Below, in pieces: positions 1 to 7,644 of a DNA stretch of 64,000 bases (the first letter of the stretch is position 1; each line of letters begins with the position of its first letter). The DNA comes from Gammaproteobacteria bacterium (GTDB taxonomy: Bacteria > Pseudomonadota > Gammaproteobacteria > Steroidobacterales > GCA-2729495): NCBI GenBank assembly GCA_024229935.1, contig JAAERX010000051.1, forward strand, positions 124,001-188,000. The letters are read 5' to 3'. The notes beneath the pieces are model-generated. The model ran no database searches. It worked only from the letters and a program-made list of their open reading frames with translations, and was not told the origin of the DNA. A program made the translations under genes and the position numbers.

Positions 1-1272
1 AAAGCCACAAGGGTCTATGGCATTGATGGAGAGATTACAGGTGCGATCGTTAATAATGATTTTGCTGGTGGCATCAGTGGTGATGAACAGGCCATCCTGA
101 CCTTTGGTATGCGTCGTGGTGGTGATTCTGTTTTTGCACTTGATGTGACTGATCGTAACGACCCGCAGTTACTTTGGGAGATCAATGCTGAAACAGATGG
201 CTTTGAAGATCTTGGCCAAACTTGGTCTACACCTCAGGTAACCAAGGTAAAAGTTGATGCAGACTATATTGATGTTGTTCTTTTCGGTGGTGGTTATGAT
301 GCCGGTCAGGACTCAGATTTCTACCGTGAGGATTCAGTGGGTAATGCTATCTACATGGTTAACCTGTTAACGGGTGAAAAAATATGGAGTGCAGGTGCAT
401 CTGATGATTATGATCTGGAGCTTCCAGGAATGGAGCACTCTATACCTGCGCCATTACGTGCAGTTGATATAAATGGTGATGGGTTACTTGACCGTATCTA
501 TGTAGGTGATATGGGTGGGCGTTTGTGGCGTTTTGATATATTTAATGGTGAATCTGTAAATGAGCTTGGTCAGGGGGGTGTTATAGCTACTCTGGGTGCA
601 GCGGATTTGGGTTCACCAACGGCCGCGGATGTGCGTCGTTTCTACAATCAGGTTGATGTAGTGGACTACTCTCAGGATGGCGTACGTTTTCTATCCCTTA
701 ATGTGGGTTCTGGGTACCGTGCTCATCCACTGGACCGCGAAATAGATGAGGAGTTTTATTCTGTTCGTGATTATGCTCCGATCAATCAGTTACAGAATGA
801 TGATTATGGTGACCCTGTCATACGTTCCCAGCTTACTGATATTACTGCTTTAGCAAATGCCCCGTTGGACTCGGATGATGCGGGTTGGCGTTTAAGTATG
901 GTAAGAAGTTTAGGCGAGAAAGTTCTGAGTCGTGCAATTACTTACCGGAATACTATTTATTTCACTTCCTTTTCGCCGGGTAGTACAGCTAGTGCTTGTT
1001 CAACAGCTCCAGGTACTAATCGTCTGTATAAGGTTGACTTACTGACAGGCGACCCTATTTTGAACCTTGATGAAAGTGTAGATGCAGAGAATCTTACTGA
1101 GGATGATCGTTCACGTATATTGAAACAGGGCAGTATCGCTCCGCAGGTTGAAATATTGTTTACTGCGGATAACCCAACGGTTGGTACCGAATGTGTGGGT
1201 ACTGAATGTGCGGTTTCAGATAAAAGTAGTCTGGCAACACGAACCTACTGGACGCAGGATGGAGCCCAATGA
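1..1272 (+). CDS. pilY1: PilY1-like type IV pilus tip/assembly protein, C-terminal part (5' end outside window)
   Basis: The reading frame is open from the first base, so the 423 residues seen are only the C-terminal part of a larger protein. They look like the PilY1/PilC beta-propeller domain: an ALDVT strand after a GGDSVF turn, repeated propeller-like strands ending in LWRFDI, and a calcium-loop motif DINGDGLLD followed by RIYVGDMGG, which is characteristic of PilY1. PilY1 proteins are secreted or tip-associated and control pilus extension and retraction, adhesion and surface sensing. Several C-terminal cysteines (ACST, TECVGTECA) could form disulfides. The stop overlaps the start of the downstream pilin by four bases (ATGA), so the two are co-translated, as in other pilV-W-X-Y1-E minor pilin operons. 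Confidence 0.9.
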   Translation, partial: KATRVYGIDGEITGAIVNNDFAGGISGDEQAILTFGMRRGGDSVFALDVTDRNDPQLLWEINAETDGFEDLGQTWSTPQVTKVKVDADYIDVVLFGGGYDAGQDSDFYREDSVGNAIYMVNLLTGEKIWSAGASDDYDLELPGMEHSIPAPLRAVDINGDGLLDRIYVGDMGGRLWRFDIFNGESVNELGQGGVIATLGAADLGSPTAADVRRFYNQVDVVDYSQDGVRFLSLNVGSGYRAHPLDREIDEEFYSVRDYAPINQLQNDDYGDPVIRSQLTDITALANAPLDSDDAGWRLSMVRSLGEKVLSRAITYRNTIYFTSFSPGSTASACSTAPGTNRLYKVDLLTGDPILNLDESVDAENLTEDDRSRILKQGSIAPQVEILFTADNPTVGTECVGTECAVSDKSSLATRTYWTQDGAQ

Positions 1273-1745
1273 TAGCTTCTAAACGCTTATGTATTATGGA
1301 TGAACACAGTAGAGGTATGTCTCTGCTTGAGCTACTGATTGTGGTGGCTATCATTGGAATAATTATGGTATTCGCACTGCCCTCATATCGTGATTACACC
1401 GTTCGTGCTCATAGGGTTGATGCAAAAACCATGCTAATGAGAATTGCAGCAGCACAGGAGAAGTTCTACCTGGTAAATAGTGAGTACTGTGCTAATGCTG
1501 ATATGGATGAAGCTATGCCAGATGGTTTGGGTATCGATCATTATAGTAATGAGGGTTACTATAATGTCACTATTGATGATGCTGCATTTGATTCAGCTGT
1601 TGGTTATAGCATTGTGGCAACTGCTGTGGGCGACCAGTTAGATGATGATGCCGGTTGTAAGGTTTTAAGCATCAACCATATGGGAGTACGTTTTGGTGGT
1701 CCGAGCAATGGCGGTACTGATGATCCGCGCTGCTGGGGTAAATGA
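1269..1745 (+). CDS. pilE: Type IV minor pilin, PilE-like
   Basis: Prepilin of 158 residues. A basic leader ends at G16 and is followed by MSLLELLIVVAIIGI, the class III prepilin peptidase site, with glutamate at mature position 5 and a long hydrophobic alpha-1 helix. The globular part has AAQEKFYL and ends in DPRCW, which fits the PilE family of minor pilins; cysteines at EYC, AGCK and DPRCW probably give the D-region disulfide. It acts as a pilus subunit after cleavage by PilD. The gene overlaps the pilY1-like gene and is followed by a small terminator, so it closes the operon. An internal ATG at residue 10 is an alternative start and leaves the processing site intact. Confidence 0.92.
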   Translation: MIASKRLCIMDEHSRGMSLLELLIVVAIIGIIMVFALPSYRDYTVRAHRVDAKTMLMRIAAAQEKFYLVNSEYCANADMDEAMPDGLGIDHYSNEGYYNVTIDDAAFDSAVGYSIVATAVGDQLDDDAGCKVLSINHMGVRFGGPSNGGTDDPRCWGK

Positions 1746-1772
1746 ACCTTTCCTGTTGCTATACTTATAAAC

Positions 1773-1796
1773 AGCTCCTTAACCGGGGCTTTTTTA
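1773..1796 (+). terminator. Rho-independent terminator after the pilin operon
   Basis: A six-base stem AGCTCC/GGGGCT (one G-U pair) with a six-base loop is followed directly by a run of six T. It lies 28 bases after the pilin stop. Confidence 0.65.
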
Positions 1797-1879
1797 TAGC
1801 TGGGTGTTGCTGCCAAAGTGGTTAAACTGTGGCCTTTGGGCTGAATGCTCATAAGCAGATATTGCTCCAGAGGAATTTA

Positions 1880-2482
1880 ATGGGACTTGCATCAATAAAA
1901 GCGGCTATTAGCCATCATGGGTTATCGCTTTATATAATTGCTGTGGGCTGTATTCTTCTCGGCCCATGGAATCCGGATGGTATAGCACTCTGTGAGCTCA
2001 GTAGATCCGGGTTAAAATCAGGTGAATACTGGCGTTTCTGGACCGGGCAGATGGTGCATAGCTCATGGGAGAGCCTGAGCCTGAGCCTGGTCGGGCTGAT
2101 ATTGCTACAACAGATGTTTGGTAAAGAACTGCGAACAGTAGTTTGGGTTTGGGGGTATGCGGTTATTTCACTTGTAGTTGGTGTCTGCATGCTGGCTTTC
2201 AGTCGCTATGGCAACTTTGTGGGGTTGTCAGCAATTCTGCATGGTTTATTTGCTTATGCCGCCTGCCTTGCCTTTCGCCGTGATGGGTTGCTTGCGGCAG
2301 GTTTGCTGCTGGTTCTGGGCGGTAAGGTCATCTGGGAAAAACTGCAAGGCGGTGCAAACTTTATGGAGCAACTGATAGGTATTCCTGTTGCTGTTGATGC
2401 AAATCTTTATGGTTTTGCTGCAGGTCTGGTGTTGGGTGCGGTAATGGTGGCGTCAGGAAGTCGTCTGGGGCAAAGCGCGTGA
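1880..2482 (+). CDS. Rhombosortase-like intramembrane protease family protein, catalytic His replaced
   Basis: A 200-residue polytopic membrane protein with about six hydrophobic segments. It carries GLSAILHG, the rhomboid serine motif in the form typical of rhombosortase, and a later VAVDANLYGFAAG segment that matches the second active-site helix. In the family this helix reads A-H-L-Y-G; here the histidine codon position is AAT (Asn). Rhombosortases process proteins with a GlyGly-CTERM tail at the inner membrane before export to the surface. I chose ATG 1880 because AGAGGA lies six bases upstream; the track start at 1829 has no such site. No GlyGly-CTERM substrate is visible in the window. 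Family membership is likely; activity is doubtful. Confidence 0.75.
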   Translation: MGLASIKAAISHHGLSLYIIAVGCILLGPWNPDGIALCELSRSGLKSGEYWRFWTGQMVHSSWESLSLSLVGLILLQQMFGKELRTVVWVWGYAVISLVVGVCMLAFSRYGNFVGLSAILHGLFAYAACLAFRRDGLLAAGLLLVLGGKVIWEKLQGGANFMEQLIGIPVAVDANLYGFAAGLVLGAVMVASGSRLGQSA

Positions 2483-2536
2483 TGTAAGGTGCAGTGAGCC
2501 TGTTAATAATTCACTTTTATATATTAAGGATTAGTA

Positions 2537-2788
2537 ATGACCAATAATTTAAGCAACAAAACCACCAATAATTTTGCTATTGAATGGTCAGAAGATATCT
2601 GTGACTGGATTGTTGAGCAGGCTGATGAAGAGGATATTGATCCGGAGGTGGCTGTTTATGCCGCATTAGCTGCAGCAGCAGTACTGGCTCGGTCCGTGGA
2701 TATGGATGATGCAGCCATACGGGAGCGGTTCGATAAAATTCTGAGTGACGAGTTTCCGGAAAGTATGTTGAAAGAAGGGCGGGGTTAA
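2537..2788 (+). CDS. Small acidic protein of unknown function
   Basis: An 83-residue protein that I do not recognise. It is strongly acidic, has an AALAAAAVLA helix in the middle and appears fully helical and cytoplasmic, without signal peptide or membrane segment. AAGGA lies ten bases before the ATG, a good ribosome binding site, and the codon use resembles that of its neighbours, so it is probably real. It follows the rhombosortase-like gene by 54 bases and may be transcribed with it. There are no cysteines apart from one in DICDW, and no recognisable DNA-binding motif. Confidence 0.6.
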   Translation: MTNNLSNKTTNNFAIEWSEDICDWIVEQADEEDIDPEVAVYAALAAAAVLARSVDMDDAAIRERFDKILSDEFPESMLKEGRG

Positions 2789-2860
2789 TAGGGGTTGGGG
2801 TAAGTGAGTTGGCTAACTAATTGGCATCACTGTTGTGTGAAGGTTGCGACGGGCGTTGCC

Positions 2861-2888
2861 TTGTCTCCGGCCTAAAGGCCCCCGACAA
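2861..2888. repeat. Imperfect palindrome (hairpin) in the tRNA-Glu downstream region
   Basis: TTGTC and GACAA arms enclose GGCC-TAAA-GGCC, giving a two-part stem with a four-base loop. It is one of two hairpins in the 230-base gene-free stretch between the small acidic protein and tRNA-Glu. There is no T-run on either side, so it is not an obvious terminator; it could be an RNA processing structure or part of a repeat element. Confidence 0.5.
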
Positions 2889-2927
2889 AGAGGAAGGCGT
2901 CAATTATCAGGTTTTGTAAATCTGAGT

Positions 2928-2955
2928 CGTCGAGCAAACCTGCGGTTTGCCGACG
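2928..2955. repeat. Strong hairpin: 12-bp stem with one bulge
   Basis: CGTCG + GCAAACC pairs with GGTTTGC + CGACG, with one bulged A and a three-base loop. It lies 64 bases beyond the 3' end of tRNA-Glu on the minus strand. No T-run follows in either direction. It may help 3' processing of the tRNA transcript or belong to a dispersed palindromic repeat. Confidence 0.6.
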
Positions 2956-3018
2956 TAAATTCCGAGGTAGTCTTTCAACCCTGCTGCGTGAGGGCTGAAT
3001 GCCTCTCGTCATTTAATT

Positions 3019-3093
3019 TGGTACTCCCTAGGGGAATCGAACCCCTGTTTGCGCCGTGAGAGGGCGCCGTCCTAACCGCTAGACGAAGGGAGC
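3019..3093 (-). tRNA. tRNA-Glu (anticodon CTC)
   Basis: A full cloverleaf reads on the minus strand: 7-bp acceptor stem, TCTAGCGGTTAGGA D-arm, anticodon stem GCGCC/GGCGC with loop CTCTCAC (anticodon CTC), and AGGGGTTCGAATCCCCT T-arm. CCA is encoded (3019-3021). The first acceptor pair is G1-U72 rather than the usual G-C. Confidence 0.95.
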
Positions 3094-3119
3094 ATGGTTG
3101 CCTGCTCATTGGGCGCGCA

Positions 3120-3148
3120 ATTCTAGAGCAACTCGGCCTCAAGGTAAA
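3120..3148 (-). promoter_or_regulatory. Sigma70 promoter of tRNA-Glu with GC-rich discriminator
   Basis: On the minus strand TTTACC (-35) and TAGAAT (-10) are exactly 17 bases apart, and the -10 is followed by GCGCGCCC. A GC-rich discriminator is the mark of stringently controlled rRNA and tRNA promoters. The -10 lies 27 bases upstream of the mature tRNA 5' end. Confidence 0.65.
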
Positions 3149-3223
3149 TTGCCTATTCAGGCACTTTGTGGTGCGCAGGGCTGTTATCATACGCCGCTTG
3201 AGCAGGTGCCCAAGCAGGTTGCA

Positions 3224-4549
3224 TTGACTAATAATACAAACAATAACGATGCCTCACGGCAGGTGATTCCTCGTCCTGAACACAATATCAGCCGGGCTAA
3301 TATCTCTAGTGCCGCGCTGAAGGTTCTCTACCGCCTTAAAAGCGGTGGTTACCAAGCCTATCTGGTCGGCGGTAGTGTGCGTGATTTGCTGCTTGATACT
3401 CATCCCAAGGATTTTGATATTTCTACGGATGCCACGCCGGAAGAGGTACGTGCACTGTTTAATAATTGCCGTCTTATTGGCCGTCGTTTTCGGCTGGCGC
3501 ATGTTCGGTTTGGTCGTGAAATTATTGAAGTAGCCACATTTCGCGCTCCTTCAAGTGATGCGAGTGATGATCATTCTGTTGCTGAAGGCAGTGGCCGTGT
3601 GCTGCGTGATAATGTTTGGGGTACTTTTGAAGATGATGTGTTTCGCCGGGATTTTACCTGCAACGCACTTTATTACGATATCCGTGATTTCTCTGTCCGT
3701 GATTATGTAGGCGGTGCGCAGGATATTAAGGATAAAAAAATCCGCTTGATGGGTGAACCCGAGCAGCGTTATCGTGAGGATCCTGTGCGGATGTTACGTG
3801 CGGCCCGGTTTGCTGCCAAACTAAATTTTAAAATTGAATCAAAGACGGCTGCGCCTATTCCTGAGCTTGCGTCTTTGCTGGATAATATTCCCTCTGCACG
3901 TTTGTTTGATGAATTTGGCAAGATGTTTCAGGCAGGTGCGGCATTGGCTACCTGGCATCAGTTGCAGACTTTAGGTTTGCTTGAACACTTATTTCCCTGG
4001 ACGGTTGAGTGGTTAGCAGCCAGTTCTGATGAGTTACCGGCAAATAAACGTATCAAGTTTATAGAAACAGCTTTGCGTAATACTGACGAACGCATTAAGC
4101 AGGAAAAGCCGGTAACACCTATGTTCCTATTTGCTGTTTTTCTCTGGGGGCCGGTACGTGAACGTGCCAATTACTACATGCAGCAAGAACAAATGTCAGA
4201 AGCACAGGCACTTGTTATAGCTTCTGATGAGATGGCTGTGACACAAAATTCACGTATTGCTGTACCAAAACGCTTTTCATATCCAATGCGTGAAATTATG
4301 CGTATGCAACCAAGGTTTGAGAAGCGGCGTGGGAAACGTGCGCAATCTTTGTTGGGGCACAAGCGGTTTAGAGCTGCTTATGATCTGCTCTTATTGCGCG
4401 CAGAGCTGCGTGAGGTTGATACGGAATTGGTACAGTGGTGGACTGATATTCAGGAATTGCCGGAGTATAAAAAACAACAAAAGTTAACGGCTGGTAAACC
4501 TCGTGGTAAATCAAGCCGACGCAAACGTACGGGTAACCGACAGCAATAA
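3224..4549 (+). CDS. pcnB: Poly(A) polymerase I
   Basis: Adds poly(A) tails to RNA 3' ends and so promotes RNA decay. Nucleotidyltransferase signature AYLVGGSVRDLLLD followed by PKDFDIST, the CRLIGRRFRLAHVRFG segment found in PcnB rather than in CCA-adding enzymes, RRDFTCNAL, and RYREDPVRMLRAARFAAKL. The C-terminus is lysine/arginine-rich, as usual. The track start (ATG 3098) would place coding sequence over the tRNA-Glu promoter and add residues the family lacks. I prefer TTG 3224 with GCAGG five bases upstream, giving 441 residues; GTG 3206 is an alternative. A weak start codon suits this gene, since E. coli pcnB uses an AUU start. folK follows 28 bases later, the same order as in E. coli. 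Confidence 0.93.
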   Translation: MTNNTNNNDASRQVIPRPEHNISRANISSAALKVLYRLKSGGYQAYLVGGSVRDLLLDTHPKDFDISTDATPEEVRALFNNCRLIGRRFRLAHVRFGREIIEVATFRAPSSDASDDHSVAEGSGRVLRDNVWGTFEDDVFRRDFTCNALYYDIRDFSVRDYVGGAQDIKDKKIRLMGEPEQRYREDPVRMLRAARFAAKLNFKIESKTAAPIPELASLLDNIPSARLFDEFGKMFQAGAALATWHQLQTLGLLEHLFPWTVEWLAASSDELPANKRIKFIETALRNTDERIKQEKPVTPMFLFAVFLWGPVRERANYYMQQEQMSEAQALVIASDEMAVTQNSRIAVPKRFSYPMREIMRMQPRFEKRRGKRAQSLLGHKRFRAAYDLLLLRAELREVDTELVQWWTDIQELPEYKKQQKLTAGKPRGKSSRRKRTGNRQQ

Positions 4550-4577
4550 TCTGTTCAAGATATAGGCAGAGATTAGT

Positions 4578-5150
4578 ATGAGGCAGCCTTCAGTTAGGAG
4601 TGATTTACCCAGTCAGGCTGTATCTGATCATGAGCTGTCTGATCAGGGTCTATGCCAACATTGGGTGCCCGTCTATGTGGGGCTTGGCAGCAACCTTAAT
4701 GAACCCTCCGAGCAGGTGGCTTTAGCGCTCAGAGAGCTTGAAGTATTGCCGAATACCCGGCTTGTGGCAGTGTCTGGTTTGTACGGTAACCCACCCATGG
4801 GGCCTCAGGATCAGCCTGATTACATTAATGCGGTAGCGGGTCTTCTGACGCGCAAGACAGCCATGGAATTGTTGTTATTGCTGCAATCTCTGGAACATCA
4901 GCTTGGCCGTGTTCGCAGTGAAGGTGACCGTTGGGGGCCGCGTATTATTGACCTGGACCTGCTGGTCTATGGGCAGTCACAGATATCGGTGCCGGGATTA
5001 AATTTGCCACATCCGGGCATTTTGGAGCGAAATTTTGTATTGTTCCCTCTGCGTGACATTGCTCCGTCACTCATGGTGCCAGGTCAGGGTGTTGTAAGTA
5101 CCCTGGCGCAGCAGGTGGGTGCGGTAGGGTTGCAGCAAATTAAAGAATAG
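4578..5150 (+). CDS. folK: 6-hydroxymethyl-7,8-dihydropterin pyrophosphokinase
   Basis: Transfers pyrophosphate from ATP to 6-hydroxymethyl-dihydropterin in folate synthesis. Shows YVGLGSNL near residue 33, YGNPPMGPQDQPDYINAV, and the RWGPRIIDLDLLVYG and LPHPGILERNFVL motifs. At 190 residues it is about 30 longer than the E. coli enzyme because of an N-terminal extension before the GLGSN strand; a later start is possible but no better in-frame ATG exists before the motif. It sits between pcnB and a deoxynucleoside kinase, an order common in gammaproteobacteria. Confidence 0.95.
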   Translation: MRQPSVRSDLPSQAVSDHELSDQGLCQHWVPVYVGLGSNLNEPSEQVALALRELEVLPNTRLVAVSGLYGNPPMGPQDQPDYINAVAGLLTRKTAMELLLLLQSLEHQLGRVRSEGDRWGPRIIDLDLLVYGQSQISVPGLNLPHPGILERNFVLFPLRDIAPSLMVPGQGVVSTLAQQVGAVGLQQIKE

Positions 5151-5161
5151 CTCAAACATAA

Positions 5162-5175
5162 GCCCATCAGTGGGC
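5162..5175. other. Short stem-loop after folK
   Basis: GCCCA-TCAG-TGGGC forms a five-bp stem just after folK. No T-run follows, so termination is unlikely; it may be an mRNA 3'-end or spacer structure. Confidence 0.35.
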
Positions 5176-5221
5176 ATAACAATATTAATAATAAGCACTA
5201 ACTATTAAGAGCAGGGGCTTT

Positions 5222-5869
5222 ATGACGGTATCCCGTTACATTGCAATTGAAGGGCCTATCGGTGTGGGTAAAACCAGTCTGGCACGCAAGCTAGCGGGTG
5301 AGCTTGATGGTGAGTTGGTTCTGGAAGAAGCCGACGCCAATCCGTTTCTAGACCGTTTCTATCAGGATCCTCGTGGTGCTGCATTGCCTGCGCAGTTGTT
5401 TTTTATGTTTCAGCGCGTACGTCAGCTGGAGCAACTGGTACAGGCCGATATGTTCAGTGATATGCGCGTAGCTGATTTTCTAATGGCAAAAGACCATCTG
5501 TTTGCAGAGATTACTCTCGACCGTGATGAGCTATTGTTGTATGAACAGATATACAGCACACTGGATTTTAATCCACCGGTTCCTGACCTTGTTGTCTATT
5601 TGCAGGCTCCTGTAGATACATTGTTATTTCGTATAGCCAGACGTGGTATTAGATATGAGCAGGATATCAAGCGGCGCTATCTTGAGCGTTTAACGGATGC
5701 CTACTCACAATTTTTCCATCAGTATGACGAGTCTCCGCTGCTAATTGTGAATGCAGCGACTATTGATCCTGTTAATAATGATGAACATTTTCACCTGCTG
5801 CTTGATGAGATTAATAATACTCGTGGTGGCCGTCAGTTTTTTAACCCACTGGTGTCGGCACTTGCCTGA
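5222..5869 (+). CDS. Deoxynucleoside kinase (dNK family)
   Basis: A 215-residue kinase that phosphorylates deoxynucleosides for nucleotide salvage. P-loop GPIGVGKTS starts at residue 10, LEEADANPFLDRFY follows as in the deoxyadenosine/deoxyguanosine kinase group, then FFMFQRVRQLEQL and the lid/arginine segment RIARRGIRYEQDI. Substrate preference cannot be read from sequence. AGAGCAGGGG precedes the ATG. The gene is placed between folK and panB, a recurrent arrangement in gammaproteobacteria, though its link to pantothenate or folate synthesis is unclear. Confidence 0.88.
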   Translation: MTVSRYIAIEGPIGVGKTSLARKLAGELDGELVLEEADANPFLDRFYQDPRGAALPAQLFFMFQRVRQLEQLVQADMFSDMRVADFLMAKDHLFAEITLDRDELLLYEQIYSTLDFNPPVPDLVVYLQAPVDTLLFRIARRGIRYEQDIKRRYLERLTDAYSQFFHQYDESPLLIVNAATIDPVNNDEHFHLLLDEINNTRGGRQFFNPLVSALA

Positions 5870-5907
5870 AGTCACTAGTAATTTTATTTAAAGATTTATT
5901 AAAAATA

Positions 5908-6738
5908 ATGTATACCCAATTACAACAACGTGGCATGGATCAACCGCCGGTAAATGTGTCGACATTAGCCCGAATGAAAAGTGAGAGAGAACCTATCGCA
6001 TGTCTTACTGCGTACGATGCGAGCTTTGCATCTTTGGTAGATCATGCAGGTGCAGATATTGTACTGGTGGGTGATTCACTCGGTATGGTTGTGCAGGGGT
6101 ATGACACCACTGTGCCGGTTACAGTTGATGACATGATTTATCATTCACGACTTGTTGCACGTGGTTTGTCTCGGGCTTTTTTAGTGACTGATATGCCCTT
6201 TATGAGCTACACCAGTCCTGATCAGGCGTTGGAAAACTCTGTTCGCCTTATGCAGGAAGGTGCAGCAATGATGGTCAAGCTGGAAGGCGGTTCAAGTCAG
6301 GTAAAAATTGTTGAATATCTGACACGTCATGATATTCCTGTATGTGCTCATATCGGGCTAAAGCCGCAGTCAGTACACAAGATTGGTGGTTTCAAAGTGC
6401 AGGGTCGAGATGAAGGTCAGGCCTTACAAATGACAGAGGATGCACTTGCACTGCAAGCAGCGGGAGCAGATATTGTGCTGCTTGAATGTGTGCCTAATGA
6501 GGTGGGTAAGGCCGTAACAGGGGTGCTGGATGTACCTGTTATTGGGATAGGTGCTGGCCCTGAAGTGGATGGACAAATTCTGGTGCTCTATGATGCGCTG
6601 GGTATTACTCAGGGGCGCATGCCACGCTTTGTTAAAAACTTCATGGTTGACAGTCAGTCTATCCCTGAAGCATTAGGCAACTATGTAGATGCTGTAAAGA
6701 GCAGGGCCTACCCTGGCCCGGAACATTGTTTTTCCTGA
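5908..6738 (+). CDS. panB: 3-methyl-2-oxobutanoate hydroxymethyltransferase
   Basis: Forms ketopantoate from 2-oxoisovalerate and methylene-tetrahydrofolate, the first committed step of pantothenate synthesis. Shows CLTAYDASFA, the metal-site segment VLVGDSLGMVVQGY, a VTVDDMIYH stretch, KLEGG, HIGLKPQSVHKIGGFKVQG, and PVIGIGAGPEVDGQ. 276 residues, with a few extra at the N-terminus; ATG 5935 is an alternative start. panC follows 51 bases downstream, so the two probably form an operon. The cofactor links it to the folate gene upstream. Confidence 0.96.
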   Translation: MYTQLQQRGMDQPPVNVSTLARMKSEREPIACLTAYDASFASLVDHAGADIVLVGDSLGMVVQGYDTTVPVTVDDMIYHSRLVARGLSRAFLVTDMPFMSYTSPDQALENSVRLMQEGAAMMVKLEGGSSQVKIVEYLTRHDIPVCAHIGLKPQSVHKIGGFKVQGRDEGQALQMTEDALALQAAGADIVLLECVPNEVGKAVTGVLDVPVIGIGAGPEVDGQILVLYDALGITQGRMPRFVKNFMVDSQSIPEALGNYVDAVKSRAYPGPEHCFS

Positions 6739-6789
6739 GTTCCTGTCCCTTTACTTGTCCCTCTAACTGAATAGCCCCTGGAATTAGTT

Positions 6790-7644
6790 GTGAAACGTAT
6801 CGATACGGCTGAAGAATTACGTGCATTACTAGCAGAATGGCACCCGGAGGGTGATCGCATTGCATTAGTGCCGACAATGGGCAATCTGCATAAAGGTCAC
6901 CTTAGTCTGGTAGAGCTGGCAAAAGAAAATGCCGAGCGGGTTATTGTGAGTGTATTTGTTAACCCTACACAGTTTGCTCCGGATGAAGATTATGAGCGTT
7001 ACCCACGAACCCTTGATAAGGATGCGTTAAGGCTAAGTCGTGCTGGAGCTGATGTATTGTTTGCCCCGGCAGCAGAGGTTATTTATCCAAATGGTATTGC
7101 TCAAGCCACGACAGTCACGGTGCCTGACCTTTCTGCTGAGCTTGAGGGTGAGTCACGCCCGGGACATTTTGCAGGTGTAACATCAGTTGTGTGCAGGCTC
7201 TTTAATATCTGCCATCCTAATCTTGCAGTTTTTGGGCAGAAGGATTTCCAGCAGTACGTAATCCTGAAAAGGATGGTCAAAGATCTACATTTACCTGTGC
7301 AGTTAATTGCCGGCCCAACAGCACGTGATAATAACGGGCTGGCACTGAGTTCACGAAATGGTTTTCTTAATAAAGATCAGCAAATAAATGCTGCCGTTAT
7401 TTATCAGGCCTTATGTGCTGTAACAACAATGCTTGAAGATGGGGATCGTGATTTTACGGCACTTGAACATAGTGCCGCTGAACAGATTGCTGCTGCAGGT
7501 CTTGAGCCAGACTATATTTCTGTACGTGATGCCGATGATTTAAGCCTTCCTTCTGAAGGCAGTACACACCTGGTGGTACTTGCAGCTGCATGCTGTGGCA
7601 CTGTCAGGTTGATTGATAATGTAGTGGTGGAATTGCCAGTTTAG
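6790..7644 (+). CDS. panC: Pantothenate synthetase
   Basis: Joins pantoate and beta-alanine using ATP. VPTMGNLHKGHLSLV contains the HxGH nucleotide-binding motif, FVNPTQFAPDEDYERYPRT and FGQKDFQQ follow, and LALSSRNGFL is the KMSKS-like loop. 284 residues, the standard length. The start is GTG 6790 with GGAA upstream. Its stop overlaps the stop of the convergent queG by four bases, so the two transcripts must be antisense at their ends. Confidence 0.96.
   Translation: MKRIDTAEELRALLAEWHPEGDRIALVPTMGNLHKGHLSLVELAKENAERVIVSVFVNPTQFAPDEDYERYPRTLDKDALRLSRAGADVLFAPAAEVIYPNGIAQATTVTVPDLSAELEGESRPGHFAGVTSVVCRLFNICHPNLAVFGQKDFQQYVILKRMVKDLHLPVQLIAGPTARDNNGLALSSRNGFLNKDQQINAAVIYQALCAVTTMLEDGDRDFTALEHSAAEQIAAAGLEPDYISVRDADDLSLPSEGSTHLVVLAAACCGTVRLIDNVVVELPV

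Noticed and set aside
2844-3059. 71-residue plus-strand ORF ending in LPRGIEPLFAP
   Set aside because: Antisense reading of tRNA-Glu; no ribosome binding site, and it spans the hairpin region.
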